From assembly GCF_023502425.1 (NCBI RefSeq), contig NZ_JAMFMA010000001.1, positions 558,001 to 622,000 on the forward strand: 64,000 bases of DNA, read 5' to 3'. A model generated the notes under the pieces. The model was not told the origin of the DNA and searched no databases. It worked only from the letters and a program-made list of their open reading frames with translations. Of this stretch, positions 36,421 to 44,742 are shown one piece after another. The translations under genes were made by a program, and so were the position numbers. Position 1 is the stretch's first letter, and each line of letters starts with the position of its first letter. Source of the DNA: Flagellimonas spongiicola (GTDB lineage: Bacteria; Bacteroidota; Bacteroidia; Flavobacteriales; Flavobacteriaceae).

Positions 36421-37185
36421 TTATTGCCGTTCCGCAGATTGTACGGAACCGTCGGTACCACTCAAATCAGGTCTAAATGCCCATAGTTCCTGCATGTCGC
36501 CATGTGTGGTTGCATCAAATTCCTTTAAAAACTCCATAAAGGAGCCTTCGCCATGGACTTCTTCGTACCATTGCGGAAATTTATCCTCCTGAGACATCCA
36601 TGAACTACTTTCAAAGAAGTTTACCCAAGCCATGTCCTGACCGTCTTTATTTGCCAATTCATTCCAATACACCCCCCACTGCTCAGCACCATCCTTGGTT
36701 TTGAACACTTCAGTTACTTTGTCTAATAGCTTAGCAAAGTCCGGACCCTTAAATCGCTTGATGTCCAACATGAATACGGCTAGGTTTTTCAGTTTGAAAT
36801 CTTTGGTAAAATTGGAACGTTTGGTGTCCAGTTTCCAATAGGTAACATTTGTTTCTGCCATGGCATGGGCAGCCACATTTTTATTCCAATCTTCGTTATG
36901 CCCATTATCATCTTGTGGGGCATTGTCCATAGAGCCCCAAGTATTTGGCCCCATGCTCCAAATGTACTTTCCAAAATTGCTGCCGCTCATTACAAAAAAC
37001 ACATTTGCTGTGTAAGGTCCTTCAGCGTGGTACTTCTGGTTATGCGCAGCGATACCAGCTTCAAATTCTGTAATTTTTTCAGGATTGGCAGTAAGCATAA
37101 CGTTCGTAAACATGCCGTAATCCCTTGCTTCTTGCGCTAAAACCATGGTTGGAATTAGCAATGCTAGAAATACTATTCGTTTCAT
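36421..37185 (-). CDS. Secreted protein, possibly tandem alpha/beta-barrel (NIPSNAP/ABM-like)
   Basis: A 254-residue exported protein (signal peptide ending MVLAQ). I do not recognise a named family. Two similar halves are visible: one begins DYGMFTNVMLTANPEKITEFEAGIAAHNQKYH and the second LKNLAVFMLDIKRFKGPDFAKLLDKVTEVFKT. Each has a beta-strand followed by a long helix, as in dimeric alpha/beta-barrel (NIPSNAP-like) domains. The aromatic-rich central part includes KYIWSMGPNTWGSMD. It is the last gene of a three-gene operon with an NTF2-like protein and a related two-half protein. No catalytic residues can be assigned. Confidence 0.65.
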   Translation of the reverse strand: MKRIVFLALLIPTMVLAQEARDYGMFTNVMLTANPEKITEFEAGIAAHNQKYHAEGPYTANVFFVMSGSNFGKYIWSMGPNTWGSMDNAPQDDNGHNEDWNKNVAAHAMAETNVTYWKLDTKRSNFTKDFKLKNLAVFMLDIKRFKGPDFAKLLDKVTEVFKTKDGAEQWGVYWNELANKDGQDMAWVNFFESSSWMSQEDKFPQWYEEVHGEGSFMEFLKEFDATTHGDMQELWAFRPDLSGTDGSVQSAERQ

Positions 37186-37214
37186 TTCATTAAAGTTTTT
37201 GGTTGGTTATTAGT

Positions 37215-37727
37215 TTATTCTTCGACCGGTTCTTCTTCTGCCATTGCAGCTTCTGCGGCCAATTGTTGGAGGGTCATTACAATTTCAGTGGGATCCCAAT
37301 ATCCATATTCACGTACAATTTTTCCTTCGGCAAAACGATAAGTTAAATGGATTGGCACTTTTACTTCTTTCCCGTTGGCTGCCAAAGTAGCCTCCCAGGT
37401 TAACCAGCAATTGACCCACGTCTGACCCTTGTCGGTCAATACCATTTCGTATTCTGGGTCTTCCCCAGTAAACCCTCGACTGGAATAGTTGGCATCGTTT
37501 CCTTTATGATAGTCCATTGTCTCTGCTGGAGACATAACTTTTGAAGAGTTATATACCGTTTGGGAGGTATCCGCATACATACTGGCATCATAGTTTTTAC
37601 CATTGTAATTGGCGATTAATTTTTTTACAGTGTCAATTTCCGGGGAGTTTTGGGTGTACCGAACTGGTCCCTGGTTGCAGGCAGCAATTAGAATTACTGT
37701 AAAGCAAAGTGCAAATAGTTTTTTCAT
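37215..37727 (-). CDS. Secreted NTF2/SnoaL-like lipoprotein
   Basis: A 170-residue lipoprotein (signal ending VILIAAC, Cys16). The mature part resembles the NTF2/SnoaL-like cone fold: a helix-rich start (EIDTVKKLIANYNGKNYDASMYADTSQ), then strands with YEMVLTDKGQTWVNCWLTWEATLAANGKEVKVPIHLTYRFAEGKIVREYGYWD. The HLTYRFAEGKIVREYGYWD ending is typical of this fold. The C-terminus is Glu/Ala-rich. It lies between two larger secreted genes of the operon with 29-53 bp gaps. Possible ligand binding or catalysis is not demonstrable. Confidence 0.75.
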   Translation of the reverse strand: MKKLFALCFTVILIAACNQGPVRYTQNSPEIDTVKKLIANYNGKNYDASMYADTSQTVYNSSKVMSPAETMDYHKGNDANYSSRGFTGEDPEYEMVLTDKGQTWVNCWLTWEATLAANGKEVKVPIHLTYRFAEGKIVREYGYWDPTEIVMTLQQLAAEAAMAEEEPVEE

Positions 37728-37780
37728 TATAATGGATTTTAGTTATTTATAACCATGGAATCATTTCCCATGGAGGTATT

Positions 37781-38554
37781 TTAATTATTGGGTGAGTAGG
37801 CTAAATCTGGTCGCATTTTCCCTGAAACTTCTTTGATTTCCGTGGCATGCGCCATGACTTTACCGAATACCGCCTGAGCGTCAGGGCCAAGCAATTTGTT
37901 ATTGGCATCTCTATTCATTTCATAGGTTGCTCCATCTTCCGCAGCTATGGCAACCATATAAAAACTGTCCATGCTTCCAAAGGCACTGCGATAAACACGG
38001 TAATTGGTTTTGGACTCCTTTTCCTCGAACATTTTTTTAACGGCCATCATTCCTTCTTTCATTTCACCCAGACCAGAGGGTGTGGTGTATAAATAGACGA
38101 AACGACGATAATCTTGACCTTCAGGGGTTTGCGTAATTCCTCCTGGCATATAGGAAAGACTTTTGTCCAATACGAGCACATAATCCCCATGGGCCGTATA
38201 GCAATTATCCATGTCGTCAAATAATTTGTCAAAGGCCTCTGCGCCCATTTTATCCCGTAAGGTTCCAAATCCTTGATTTGCCTTTGAAATGTCCGATAAC
38301 GAATCAATTGGCGAAATAAAGAGATACCTTAAATCATCCGTTTGAGCTGAGATCCATGCCAGGGTTTGGATGTTATTTGTCTTGCAAGCTTCAGTTAGTT
38401 CTTTGCTAACCTTTTCATATTCCATCACCATGGATGGTTTAATGCGATCTTCATGGACCCAATACGCTTGCGTCGTTTTTTCTTGGGCATAGCTACCCAT
38501 TGCAATTACCGCTGTGAACAGAGTCACAAACAGCTTTGTTGTTCGTGTTTTCAT
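37781..38554 (-). CDS. Secreted protein of unknown function, first gene of a three-gene operon
   Basis: A 257-residue exported protein (signal ending MGSYAQ). Like the gene at 36421 it shows two strand-helix halves: QAYWVHEDRIKPSMVMEYEKVSKELTEACKTN and later RRFVYLYTTPSGLGEMKEGMMAVKKMFEE. This suggests a duplicated alpha/beta-barrel unit. Central motifs include FISPIDSLSDISKANQGFGTLRDKMG. No family name can be given with certainty. The operon order is this gene, the NTF2-like lipoprotein, then the 36421 protein, all exported, closed by a terminator at 36368-36399. The three may form one periplasmic or surface complex. Confidence 0.65.
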   Translation of the reverse strand: MKTRTTKLFVTLFTAVIAMGSYAQEKTTQAYWVHEDRIKPSMVMEYEKVSKELTEACKTNNIQTLAWISAQTDDLRYLFISPIDSLSDISKANQGFGTLRDKMGAEAFDKLFDDMDNCYTAHGDYVLVLDKSLSYMPGGITQTPEGQDYRRFVYLYTTPSGLGEMKEGMMAVKKMFEEKESKTNYRVYRSAFGSMDSFYMVAIAAEDGATYEMNRDANNKLLGPDAQAVFGKVMAHATEIKEVSGKMRPDLAYSPNN

Positions 38555-38908
38555 ATATATAAGTGATTGGTTGTTATCGAATCAGTCCTATTAACATCGG
38601 GGGTCAACTTGCCTAATTTCAATCAACATGAGCCTGCCCATTCTTTGCAAGTAAAGGGTCTACTATTAAAGGGGAACAAATAACGGAAGTTGGGTAGGGG
38701 GTAAGGTGTATGTCCCAACTCTTCAATATACTAAAAAACTGGTAATGAATAGCTTAAAGAGTTGAAAAATGTTAAAATAAGTATTGAAACTTATTTTTTT
38801 CGGGAATTTTTCCCACAAAAACACATTAGGGTGTCGTGTTATTTTTAAAAAGCAAAATCCCAAGTTCAACCAAAAGGTCGAAACTTGGGATCTGCACCAA
38901 CCAAAAAA
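38555..38908. other. Intergenic region, no gene; AT-rich hairpin and operon terminal region
   Basis: This 354-bp gap separates the first gene of the secreted operon from the DUF4249 gene, both on the minus strand. It should hold the operon promoter, but no clear TTTG/TAnnTTTG pair was found. An AT-rich dyad lies at 38774-38797 (AAAATAAGT / ACTTATTTT, followed by T's), and the DUF4249 terminator is at its right edge. Confidence 0.4.
38848..38890 (-). terminator. Terminator of the TonB receptor-DUF4249 operon
   Basis: Inverted repeat TCCCAAGTT / AACTTGGGA (38858-38890) with a U-rich tail on the minus strand (TTTTGCTTTTT), 18 bp past the DUF4249 stop. Confidence 0.75.
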
Positions 38909-39745
38909 CTACTCAAAAGTATAACTGTCCTGTACCATCTGGGTAACTCTAAAATAGCCATAGGGTACATTCTCTGGATTGTCCAGATTAATACAATTTC
39001 CAACCAAAGGAACAGGTGTAGCGCTAAATGGATCTCCTGCACTTTCGTATTGTTCTATCAATAGCTGCAGGTAGTAGTAGTAATCTTCAGAAACACCCAA
39101 GAGTTTCACATCTACAGTTTCACCTGGTATAAATTCATCGGTATCATCGTCTCCGGTTTTTTCCCAGTAAAATGTTGCTAGGTTTCCGTCGATGAACTCA
39201 TCTTTGATGTCAAACAGTTCTGGTAACTGGTCATTCCTGCTTTGAAACCGCAGGAAATAGTAATTTTCTTCATCCACAGGATCTTGGAAAGAAACATTGA
39301 TTTCCAAGGCTTCATCATCCTCGCCGTCTTCCAAGGATTGAAAAATATCGGTAATATCACTAACAGGATTAAGTGTTTCTGTACCGGTGTATCGTTCACC
39401 TTGGTAGGTAACATTAAGCGTGTAGGAATTGCCAAGAACAGGAACGAAGGAATTTGTGCTATAGCTACCATTGTTTTGGTCTGCAAAATTGAATACTGCT
39501 CCAGAATCATTGTTAATGACTTGTACCACAGCTCCGGTGACCGGTGCTGGATTTTCATTATCAAAAAAAGCGGTGGAATTGCTCAATAGAACAGTTTGCA
39601 CGTTGCCAGATGTCCCTTTTTCCCAATCCAGAGAAGCCTCTATGGTAAGTCGAATAGGACCTTCTGGAACATCAACTGAAACTACATCGGTACAAGAAAC
39701 CGCAAGGATTAGTATTGGCATCAATAATATTTTATGAAATTTCAT
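38909..39745 (-). CDS. DUF4249 lipoprotein, partner of the upstream TonB receptor
   Basis: A 278-residue lipoprotein (signal ending LILAVSC, Cys19) of the DUF4249 family. The N-terminal Ig-like region (IRLTIEASLDWEKGTSGNVQTVLLSNSTAFFDNENPAPVTGAVV) and the NSYTLNVTYQGERYTGTETLNPVSDI segment are typical. It follows the TonB-dependent receptor gene with a 3-bp gap, so the two are surely co-transcribed. DUF4249 proteins regularly sit beside such receptors. By analogy this could be a surface-exposed accessory for ligand capture, but the ligand is unknown. Confidence 0.9.
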   Translation of the reverse strand: MKFHKILLMPILILAVSCTDVVSVDVPEGPIRLTIEASLDWEKGTSGNVQTVLLSNSTAFFDNENPAPVTGAVVQVINNDSGAVFNFADQNNGSYSTNSFVPVLGNSYTLNVTYQGERYTGTETLNPVSDITDIFQSLEDGEDDEALEINVSFQDPVDEENYYFLRFQSRNDQLPELFDIKDEFIDGNLATFYWEKTGDDDTDEFIPGETVDVKLLGVSEDYYYYLQLLIEQYESAGDPFSATPVPLVGNCINLDNPENVPYGYFRVTQMVQDSYTFE

Positions 39746-39748
39746 GGC

Positions 39749-42145
39749 TTAGAATTTAAAATTGTAGGTTAGGGATGGAACGATGCCGAAAATGGCAGTA
39801 CGCGTAGCCTCATTGGCTCCGGTTTCAAAATTTTGACCGAAGGAAATGGATGCCGCATTTTTTCTATTCAATACGTTGTAAATGCTAAAGACCCATTCGC
39901 CTTTCCATCTTTTTTGAGGCTTTTTGTTTGGTCGATAAGTAGCAGAAACGTCCAATCTATAATAGTCAGGAAGTCTATCAGCGTTCCGTTGCGAATAACT
40001 TGCAACGGAAACGCCTTCATATTGATATTGCCCATTGGGATAGGTTACTGGTCTACCGGTCTGATAGATTGCGTTTGCCCCAAAACTCCATTTAGGATTC
40101 AGTTGGTAGGCACCTGTCACGGAAATATCATGCGTACGATCATATGGAGTACTATACCAATCCCCATTGTTTATACCTGGGCCACCTGCCCGTGTATCCG
40201 TTGTTCGTTGCTCCGATTTGGAAAGTGTGTAGGCAATCCATCCGGTAAAATCACCTTCGTTCTTGCGTAAAAGTAATTCCAATCCATATGCTCTAGATTC
40301 CCCATTCAAGATTTCGGTTTCAATGGTATTGTTACCGATAAGGTCCGAACCATCTATGTAATCAATACGGTTGTCTACGGTCTTGTAATAAACTTCAGCT
40401 TCCAGTGAATACATTTTGTCAACGAAATTCCTGAAATAACCCAAGGCATATTGATCAGACAATTGGGGCTCAATATACTTACCACTTGGGGTCCAAACAT
40501 CCAAGGGTGTCACGGAAGAGGTATTTGAAAGCAAATGGATGTATTGCGCAGCTCTGGAGTATCCAGCTTTAATGGATGAATAATCGTTTAGTTGATAAGC
40601 CAAAGCCAATCTGGGCTCCAAGTTCGAAAACTTTCTGATGCTTTCACTTTTCTTGAAGGTCACTTCGTCAATTGGATCCGTCCTTTGATAAAAATTCAAG
40701 GTGTTGTTGTAGATCAATGGCTGATCATTCGCATAGATGGACAGCGGTTGACCTCCCATACGATTAAAATGACTAAAACGAATTCCATATTGTGCCGTTA
40801 GACGATCCGTGAGTTTGTGCTCCGCATCAATATAAGCAGCACTTTCCAACGCTCTTTTTTGATCTAATTGCAACGCATTGATTGCTGAATTAGGCCCCGT
40901 GGGTTCTATTTGCCCAGGGTCAAACTCATATTTGATGGTACTGATTCCGAAGTCCAATTTAAAGGCATCACTGAAATAATACTTCAAATCATATTTGGCG
41001 TTGTAGTTCTTGATGGACGCAATCCAATCGAATTCAAAATCTTCAATACCTAATTCATAATCATATTTACTATAAATCAATGAAAGGTTGGAAAACAAGC
41101 GGTCATTGAATATGTGGTTCCACCTAAGATTCCCAGAGGCGTTTCCATAACTACTACTGAAAGAACCGTCAAAATCAAATACGTCCCTACCAAAGTAACC
41201 TGAAAGGTAGAGTTTGTTGTTTTTGTTGATTTCATAATTGGTTTTCAGGTTGAGGTCATAAAAACTGACACTATTTTTCTCACCTGCCAGTTTCAAGAAA
41301 AGGTGCGCATAAGAACCACGACCTGCTACAAGGAAAGACCCTCTATCATTGAACATGGGACCTTCAGCAGCCAATCTACTCGAAATGGCTCCTATACCCC
41401 CAGTAAGAGCGAAATTTTTACTATTTCCATCTTTTTGACGGACATCCAATACCGAGGAGACCCTACCACCAAACTTGGCAGGAATACCACCTTTGTATAG
41501 TTTAAGATCTTTTACAGCATCAGCATTGAAAACAGAGAAGAAACCTAAAAGGTGCGATGTGTTGTAGATTATGGCTTCATCCAATAGTACTAAGTTCTGA
41601 TCTACGGCACCACCTCTAACATGGAAACCACTGGACCCTTCACCATTGCTTGTGACACCGGGTAAAATCTGCAACGATTTGATTACATCTACCTCTCCCA
41701 AAACTACGGGCATCTGTTTAACCGTTTTGATATTGAGTTTGGAAACGCTCATCTCCGGTTTTCGTAGAATGGCTCTTTCCGGTTCTTCTGCAGTAACTTC
41801 AACCTCGTCCAATTGTGTGGAAAACTCTTCGATTTCCATATCAATCTTTTGGTTTTGGGTTAAATTGATTTGCATGCTTACATCTTTGTAACCCATGTAA
41901 GAAAATACCAAGGTGTAATCACCTGAAGGTGCACTCAAGGAATAAAAGCCATACTCATTGGTAACGGCTCCAATACTCGTGCCTTCTAAAAAAATGGAAG
42001 CGCCAAATAACGATTCCCCGTTCATTTTATCAGTAATGGTACCACTGATGGTAAAATTTTGAGCCACAGCTAGTGTGGTTCCCATTAAAAAGCATAAGCC
42101 AGTCCACATCCACGGAAGGCTTCGCCTTTTTTTCTTTTGTCTCAT
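39749..42145 (-). CDS. TonB-dependent receptor with carboxypeptidase-like domain (DUF4249-linked)
   Basis: A 798-residue outer-membrane receptor. After a signal peptide (LCFLMGTTLAVAQ) there is a carboxypeptidase-like regulatory domain (ISGTITDKMNGESLFGASIFLEGTSIGAVTNEYGFYSL). The plug (LGEVDVIKSLQILPGVTSNGEGSSGFHVRGG, VDQNLVLLDEAIIYN) and barrel follow, ending in the aromatic C-terminal strand SLTYNFKF. I chose ATG 42145 (MRQKKKRRSLPW) because it leads directly into the signal; an ATG 20 codons upstream would add an unrelated stretch. It is the first gene of a two-gene operon with DUF4249. The ligand is unknown. Confidence 0.93.
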   Translation of the reverse strand: MRQKKKRRSLPWMWTGLCFLMGTTLAVAQNFTISGTITDKMNGESLFGASIFLEGTSIGAVTNEYGFYSLSAPSGDYTLVFSYMGYKDVSMQINLTQNQKIDMEIEEFSTQLDEVEVTAEEPERAILRKPEMSVSKLNIKTVKQMPVVLGEVDVIKSLQILPGVTSNGEGSSGFHVRGGAVDQNLVLLDEAIIYNTSHLLGFFSVFNADAVKDLKLYKGGIPAKFGGRVSSVLDVRQKDGNSKNFALTGGIGAISSRLAAEGPMFNDRGSFLVAGRGSYAHLFLKLAGEKNSVSFYDLNLKTNYEINKNNKLYLSGYFGRDVFDFDGSFSSSYGNASGNLRWNHIFNDRLFSNLSLIYSKYDYELGIEDFEFDWIASIKNYNAKYDLKYYFSDAFKLDFGISTIKYEFDPGQIEPTGPNSAINALQLDQKRALESAAYIDAEHKLTDRLTAQYGIRFSHFNRMGGQPLSIYANDQPLIYNNTLNFYQRTDPIDEVTFKKSESIRKFSNLEPRLALAYQLNDYSSIKAGYSRAAQYIHLLSNTSSVTPLDVWTPSGKYIEPQLSDQYALGYFRNFVDKMYSLEAEVYYKTVDNRIDYIDGSDLIGNNTIETEILNGESRAYGLELLLRKNEGDFTGWIAYTLSKSEQRTTDTRAGGPGINNGDWYSTPYDRTHDISVTGAYQLNPKWSFGANAIYQTGRPVTYPNGQYQYEGVSVASYSQRNADRLPDYYRLDVSATYRPNKKPQKRWKGEWVFSIYNVLNRKNAASISFGQNFETGANEATRTAIFGIVPSLTYNFKF

Positions 42146-42401
42146 GTTTTTTGATTTAATGAATTTGATGGAATCCAGTTTAGGATTCATTTGACTTAAG
42201 GACAATTGAAATTTGGAAGGGGTTGCATTTAACTCGAAAAAAAAATCGGGTTATGGTTTTTTTCTAAAATTCAATCGAATGGAGGAGTGAAAGAGGGCTT
42301 AATTTGATGTTCGTATTTCCATCGATGTCGTTTAGCTAAGATTCAGTTGATTAACAAAAAGGAATCTTTAAATTCATCCTCGATTAATGCAATAGCCATA
42401 A

Positions 42402-43526
42402 ATGAGAAACCTTTTTACCTTTTTAATCTTAGCCTTGCTGATAACTTCCTGTGCAGAAAAAAAGGAAGCTGAGAAAACCAAAATTCCGGTTTATGCTTGG
42501 ATGGGAGGACCTGGCGATGCCTCAGACCAAGAATTGAGAGCCCAGTTCAAAGATTTGAAAGGTAAAGGGATAGATGGTCTAATGTACAATGGTGGACATG
42601 ATCCAGCAACGTATAAAAGGGTAGGGAAGTTTGTGAAGGAAGCCGGGATGGAATTCCATACATGGATTCCTACCATGGTACAAGGTGAAAATCCAAAAAT
42701 TGACAAAGAATGGTACGCGGTAAACCGAAACGGTGAATCAGCATTTGACAAGCCTGCCTATGTACCACATTATACTTTTCTCTGCCCAAGCAGGGAGGGT
42801 ACTTATAATTTCTTGGCCGACTTGTATGGTAGCGTGGCTGAGGTTGAAGAAGTAGATGGGATTCATTTGGATTATATCCGTTTTCCTGATGTGATTCTTG
42901 CCCGCGGATTATGGGATAAGTATGGCTTGGTGATGGATAAGGAGTATCCTGAATATGATTATTGTTACTGCGATTTATGCACCGCGAACTTCAAGAAGAA
43001 AACCGGTATAGATATCCTAGAGGTGGAAGATCCAACACAGGTAATGGAGTGGAAGCAGTTTAGGTATGATTTGATTACCAGTATAGTAAATCGATTGGAT
43101 GAGGTTGTGGAAAGTAAAGGGAAAGAAATAAATGCCGCAGTTTTTCCAGGACCGAGCATTTCAAAAAAATTGGTTCGTCAAGAATGGAACAATTGGAATT
43201 TGGATGCCGTTTATCCTATGAACTACAATGACTTTTATCTGGAAGGAACGGATTGGATAGGCGAAATGGTTAAGGAAGAAGTAGCAGCAGCAAAAGACGG
43301 TGCACCAGTTTACAGCGGGTTGTTCATCTGCCCCAAACCAGAAAAGAAAGGTAGTGAGAAGGACCCTGAAAACCACGGTCTATTGCCAGAGGAATTGGCA
43401 GCTGCTATAGAAGCATCAATGGTTAATGGAGCAACAGGAATATGTTTGTTCACTCCAGGAAGAATGACAGATGCACATTGGAAAGTATTTGAAGAGGCTA
43501 TATATAAAGAATATAGTAGACGTTAG
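42402..43526 (+). CDS. GHL10-like putative glycoside hydrolase lipoprotein
   Basis: A 374-residue lipoprotein (signal ending LLITSC, Cys17) with a TIM-barrel glycosidase pattern of the GHL10/family-10-like group. Landmarks are PVYAWMGGPG, GIDGLMYNGGHD, MEFHTWIPTMVQG, EVDGIHLDYIRFPD (the HLDYIRxP signature), DAVYPMNYNDFY and GATGICLFTPGRM. The Asp/Glu-containing strands are in the expected order, but the catalytic pair is not proven. A Cys-rich insert YCYCDLC lies after the HLDYIR strand and could bind a metal. It stands alone, closed by a terminator at 43546-43583. Confidence 0.8.
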   Translation: MRNLFTFLILALLITSCAEKKEAEKTKIPVYAWMGGPGDASDQELRAQFKDLKGKGIDGLMYNGGHDPATYKRVGKFVKEAGMEFHTWIPTMVQGENPKIDKEWYAVNRNGESAFDKPAYVPHYTFLCPSREGTYNFLADLYGSVAEVEEVDGIHLDYIRFPDVILARGLWDKYGLVMDKEYPEYDYCYCDLCTANFKKKTGIDILEVEDPTQVMEWKQFRYDLITSIVNRLDEVVESKGKEINAAVFPGPSISKKLVRQEWNNWNLDAVYPMNYNDFYLEGTDWIGEMVKEEVAAAKDGAPVYSGLFICPKPEKKGSEKDPENHGLLPEELAAAIEASMVNGATGICLFTPGRMTDAHWKVFEEAIYKEYSRR

Positions 43527-43545
43527 TTTTTATATTTCAAGTGGG

Positions 43546-43583
43546 ATACCCGGTGATTGTAATGGTCATCGGGTATTTTTTTT
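43546..43583 (+). terminator. Intrinsic terminator after the GHL10-like gene
   Basis: Stem ATACCCGGTGA / TCATCGGGTAT (one G-U pair) followed by T8, 19 bp past the stop codon. Confidence 0.88.
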
Positions 43584-43594
43584 GCTTCAGGTTT

Positions 43595-43624
43595 ACAGTT
43601 CATCCCCTAAAAGTTACAATTCGG
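43595..43624 (+). promoter_or_regulatory. LytTR-type direct-repeat operator upstream of the DUF2141-TPR-LytS operon
   Basis: ACAGTTCAT-N12-ACAATTCGG. The first half is a full match to [TA][AC][CA]GTTN[AG][TG]; the second lacks only the G. It ends 68 bp before the start codon at 43693 and sits just after the preceding terminator, so it belongs to this operon. Confidence 0.75.
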
Positions 43625-43692
43625 TAGTTCTTATTACCTAGATCCATGGTATAAGGCAATTTTTGTGGTGCAAATCACTAAAACGAAAAGTA

Positions 43693-44112
43693 ATGAAATC
43701 ATTAATCTTAAGTCTTGGGTTCGGTCTATTTTCTTTAATGGCCGCCATTGCCCAAAACACAGCCACTCTTAGCGTGAAGATTCAAGATATTGCATCTGAC
43801 GATGGCATGCTATACGTTGGGCTATACAATTCCGCAGGAGAATGGTTGGAGCAAACGTACAAGGGTGAAAGCTCCACCATTACCAATGGAAGATGTGAAG
43901 TCGTGTTTAAGGAGGTGCCATATGGCGAATATGCTATCTCTGTATACCATGACGAGAACGACAATGGAAAAATGGATAAATATTTGGGAATGATCCCAAA
44001 GGAATCCTATGCGTGCAGCAACCAAGCACCTGCTAATTTCGGACCACCTAGATGGGACGATGCCAAATTCATCATCAATCAAGAAACGAATCAGCAAATC
44101 ATAAAACTCTAA
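43693..44112 (+). CDS. DUF2141 secreted protein
   Basis: A 139-residue exported protein (signal ending MAAIAQ) of the DUF2141 family. The family core is clear: TLSVKIQDIASDDGMLYVGLYNSAGEWL, FKEVPYGEYAISVYHDENDNGKMDKYLGMIPKESYACSN and FGPPRWDDAKF. The HDENDNGKMD loop resembles a calcium-binding Asp/Asn loop. I chose the ATG at 43693; an upstream TTG adds ten residues before the signal. It is the first gene of an operon with the TPR protein (4 bp) and the LytS-2TM kinase (2 bp), under a LytTR-type operator. An envelope ligand or stress role for the signalling system is inferred. Confidence 0.9.
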   Translation: MKSLILSLGFGLFSLMAAIAQNTATLSVKIQDIASDDGMLYVGLYNSAGEWLEQTYKGESSTITNGRCEVVFKEVPYGEYAISVYHDENDNGKMDKYLGMIPKESYACSNQAPANFGPPRWDDAKFIINQETNQQIIKL

Positions 44113-44116
44113 ACTC

Positions 44117-44740
44117 ATGAAAAGATTACTAGTACTTGCATTTTTAAGCATAACCGCAGCAACAACAGCACAAGATAAATACGTGAAGGGCATGGAAAAA
44201 GCGTTCCAGTTATGGAGACAACAACAACCTTTGGAAGCTTCCAATTTGTTTGAAAGAATTGCCATGGCCGAACAGGACAATTGGATTCCTCATTACTACG
44301 TGGCCCATGTCAATACCATTTCATCATTTGGTGAAAGGGATTTTGAGAAACTGTCCAAACAACTTGAAAAGGCAAAGGAGTTTTTGGATTTGGCCAAGGC
44401 AATTTCCCCAGATAATCCGGAATTGATGGTGTTGGAAGCATTGATCAATACGGCCTGGATAGCTTATGACGGAGCCACTTATGGTATGACATTATCTGGT
44501 AAAAATTTCCAGCTGTATGAACAGGCCATGGCTATGGCGCCTCAAAATCCACGAGTGGTGTTATCCAAGGCTGAATGGGATATGGGAAGTGCACGTTATT
44601 TCGGTAAAGATATCGCGCCTTACTGCCAGGACATTGAAAGATCCTTGGAACTTTTTGCTAATTTTAGCAATGATACTCCGTTTTATCCCTCATGGGGGAA
44701 AGATCGTGCCGAACAGGTATTGGAGCAATGTAAATCATAA
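44117..44740 (+). CDS. Secreted TPR-like protein of the LytS operon
   Basis: A 207-residue exported protein (signal ending AATTAQ) made of TPR-like helical repeats: AFQLWRQQQPLEASNLFERIAMAEQDNWIPHYYVAHVN, KEFLDLAKAISPDNPELMVLEALINTAWIAYDG and QLYEQAMAMAPQNPRVVLSKAEWDMG. TPR arrays usually bind other proteins. It lies between DUF2141 and the LytS kinase with gaps of 4 and 2 bp, so it is translated from the same message. A likely but unproven role is to bind a periplasmic partner linked to the kinase. Confidence 0.85.
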   Translation: MKRLLVLAFLSITAATTAQDKYVKGMEKAFQLWRQQQPLEASNLFERIAMAEQDNWIPHYYVAHVNTISSFGERDFEKLSKQLEKAKEFLDLAKAISPDNPELMVLEALINTAWIAYDGATYGMTLSGKNFQLYEQAMAMAPQNPRVVLSKAEWDMGSARYFGKDIAPYCQDIERSLELFANFSNDTPFYPSWGKDRAEQVLEQCKS

Positions 44741-44742
44741 GC

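Noticed and set aside
42343..42351. TCAGTTGAT before the GHL10-like gene, a full LytTR half-site
   Set aside because: No second half-site at 12-13 bp spacing on either side, so it is probably chance.
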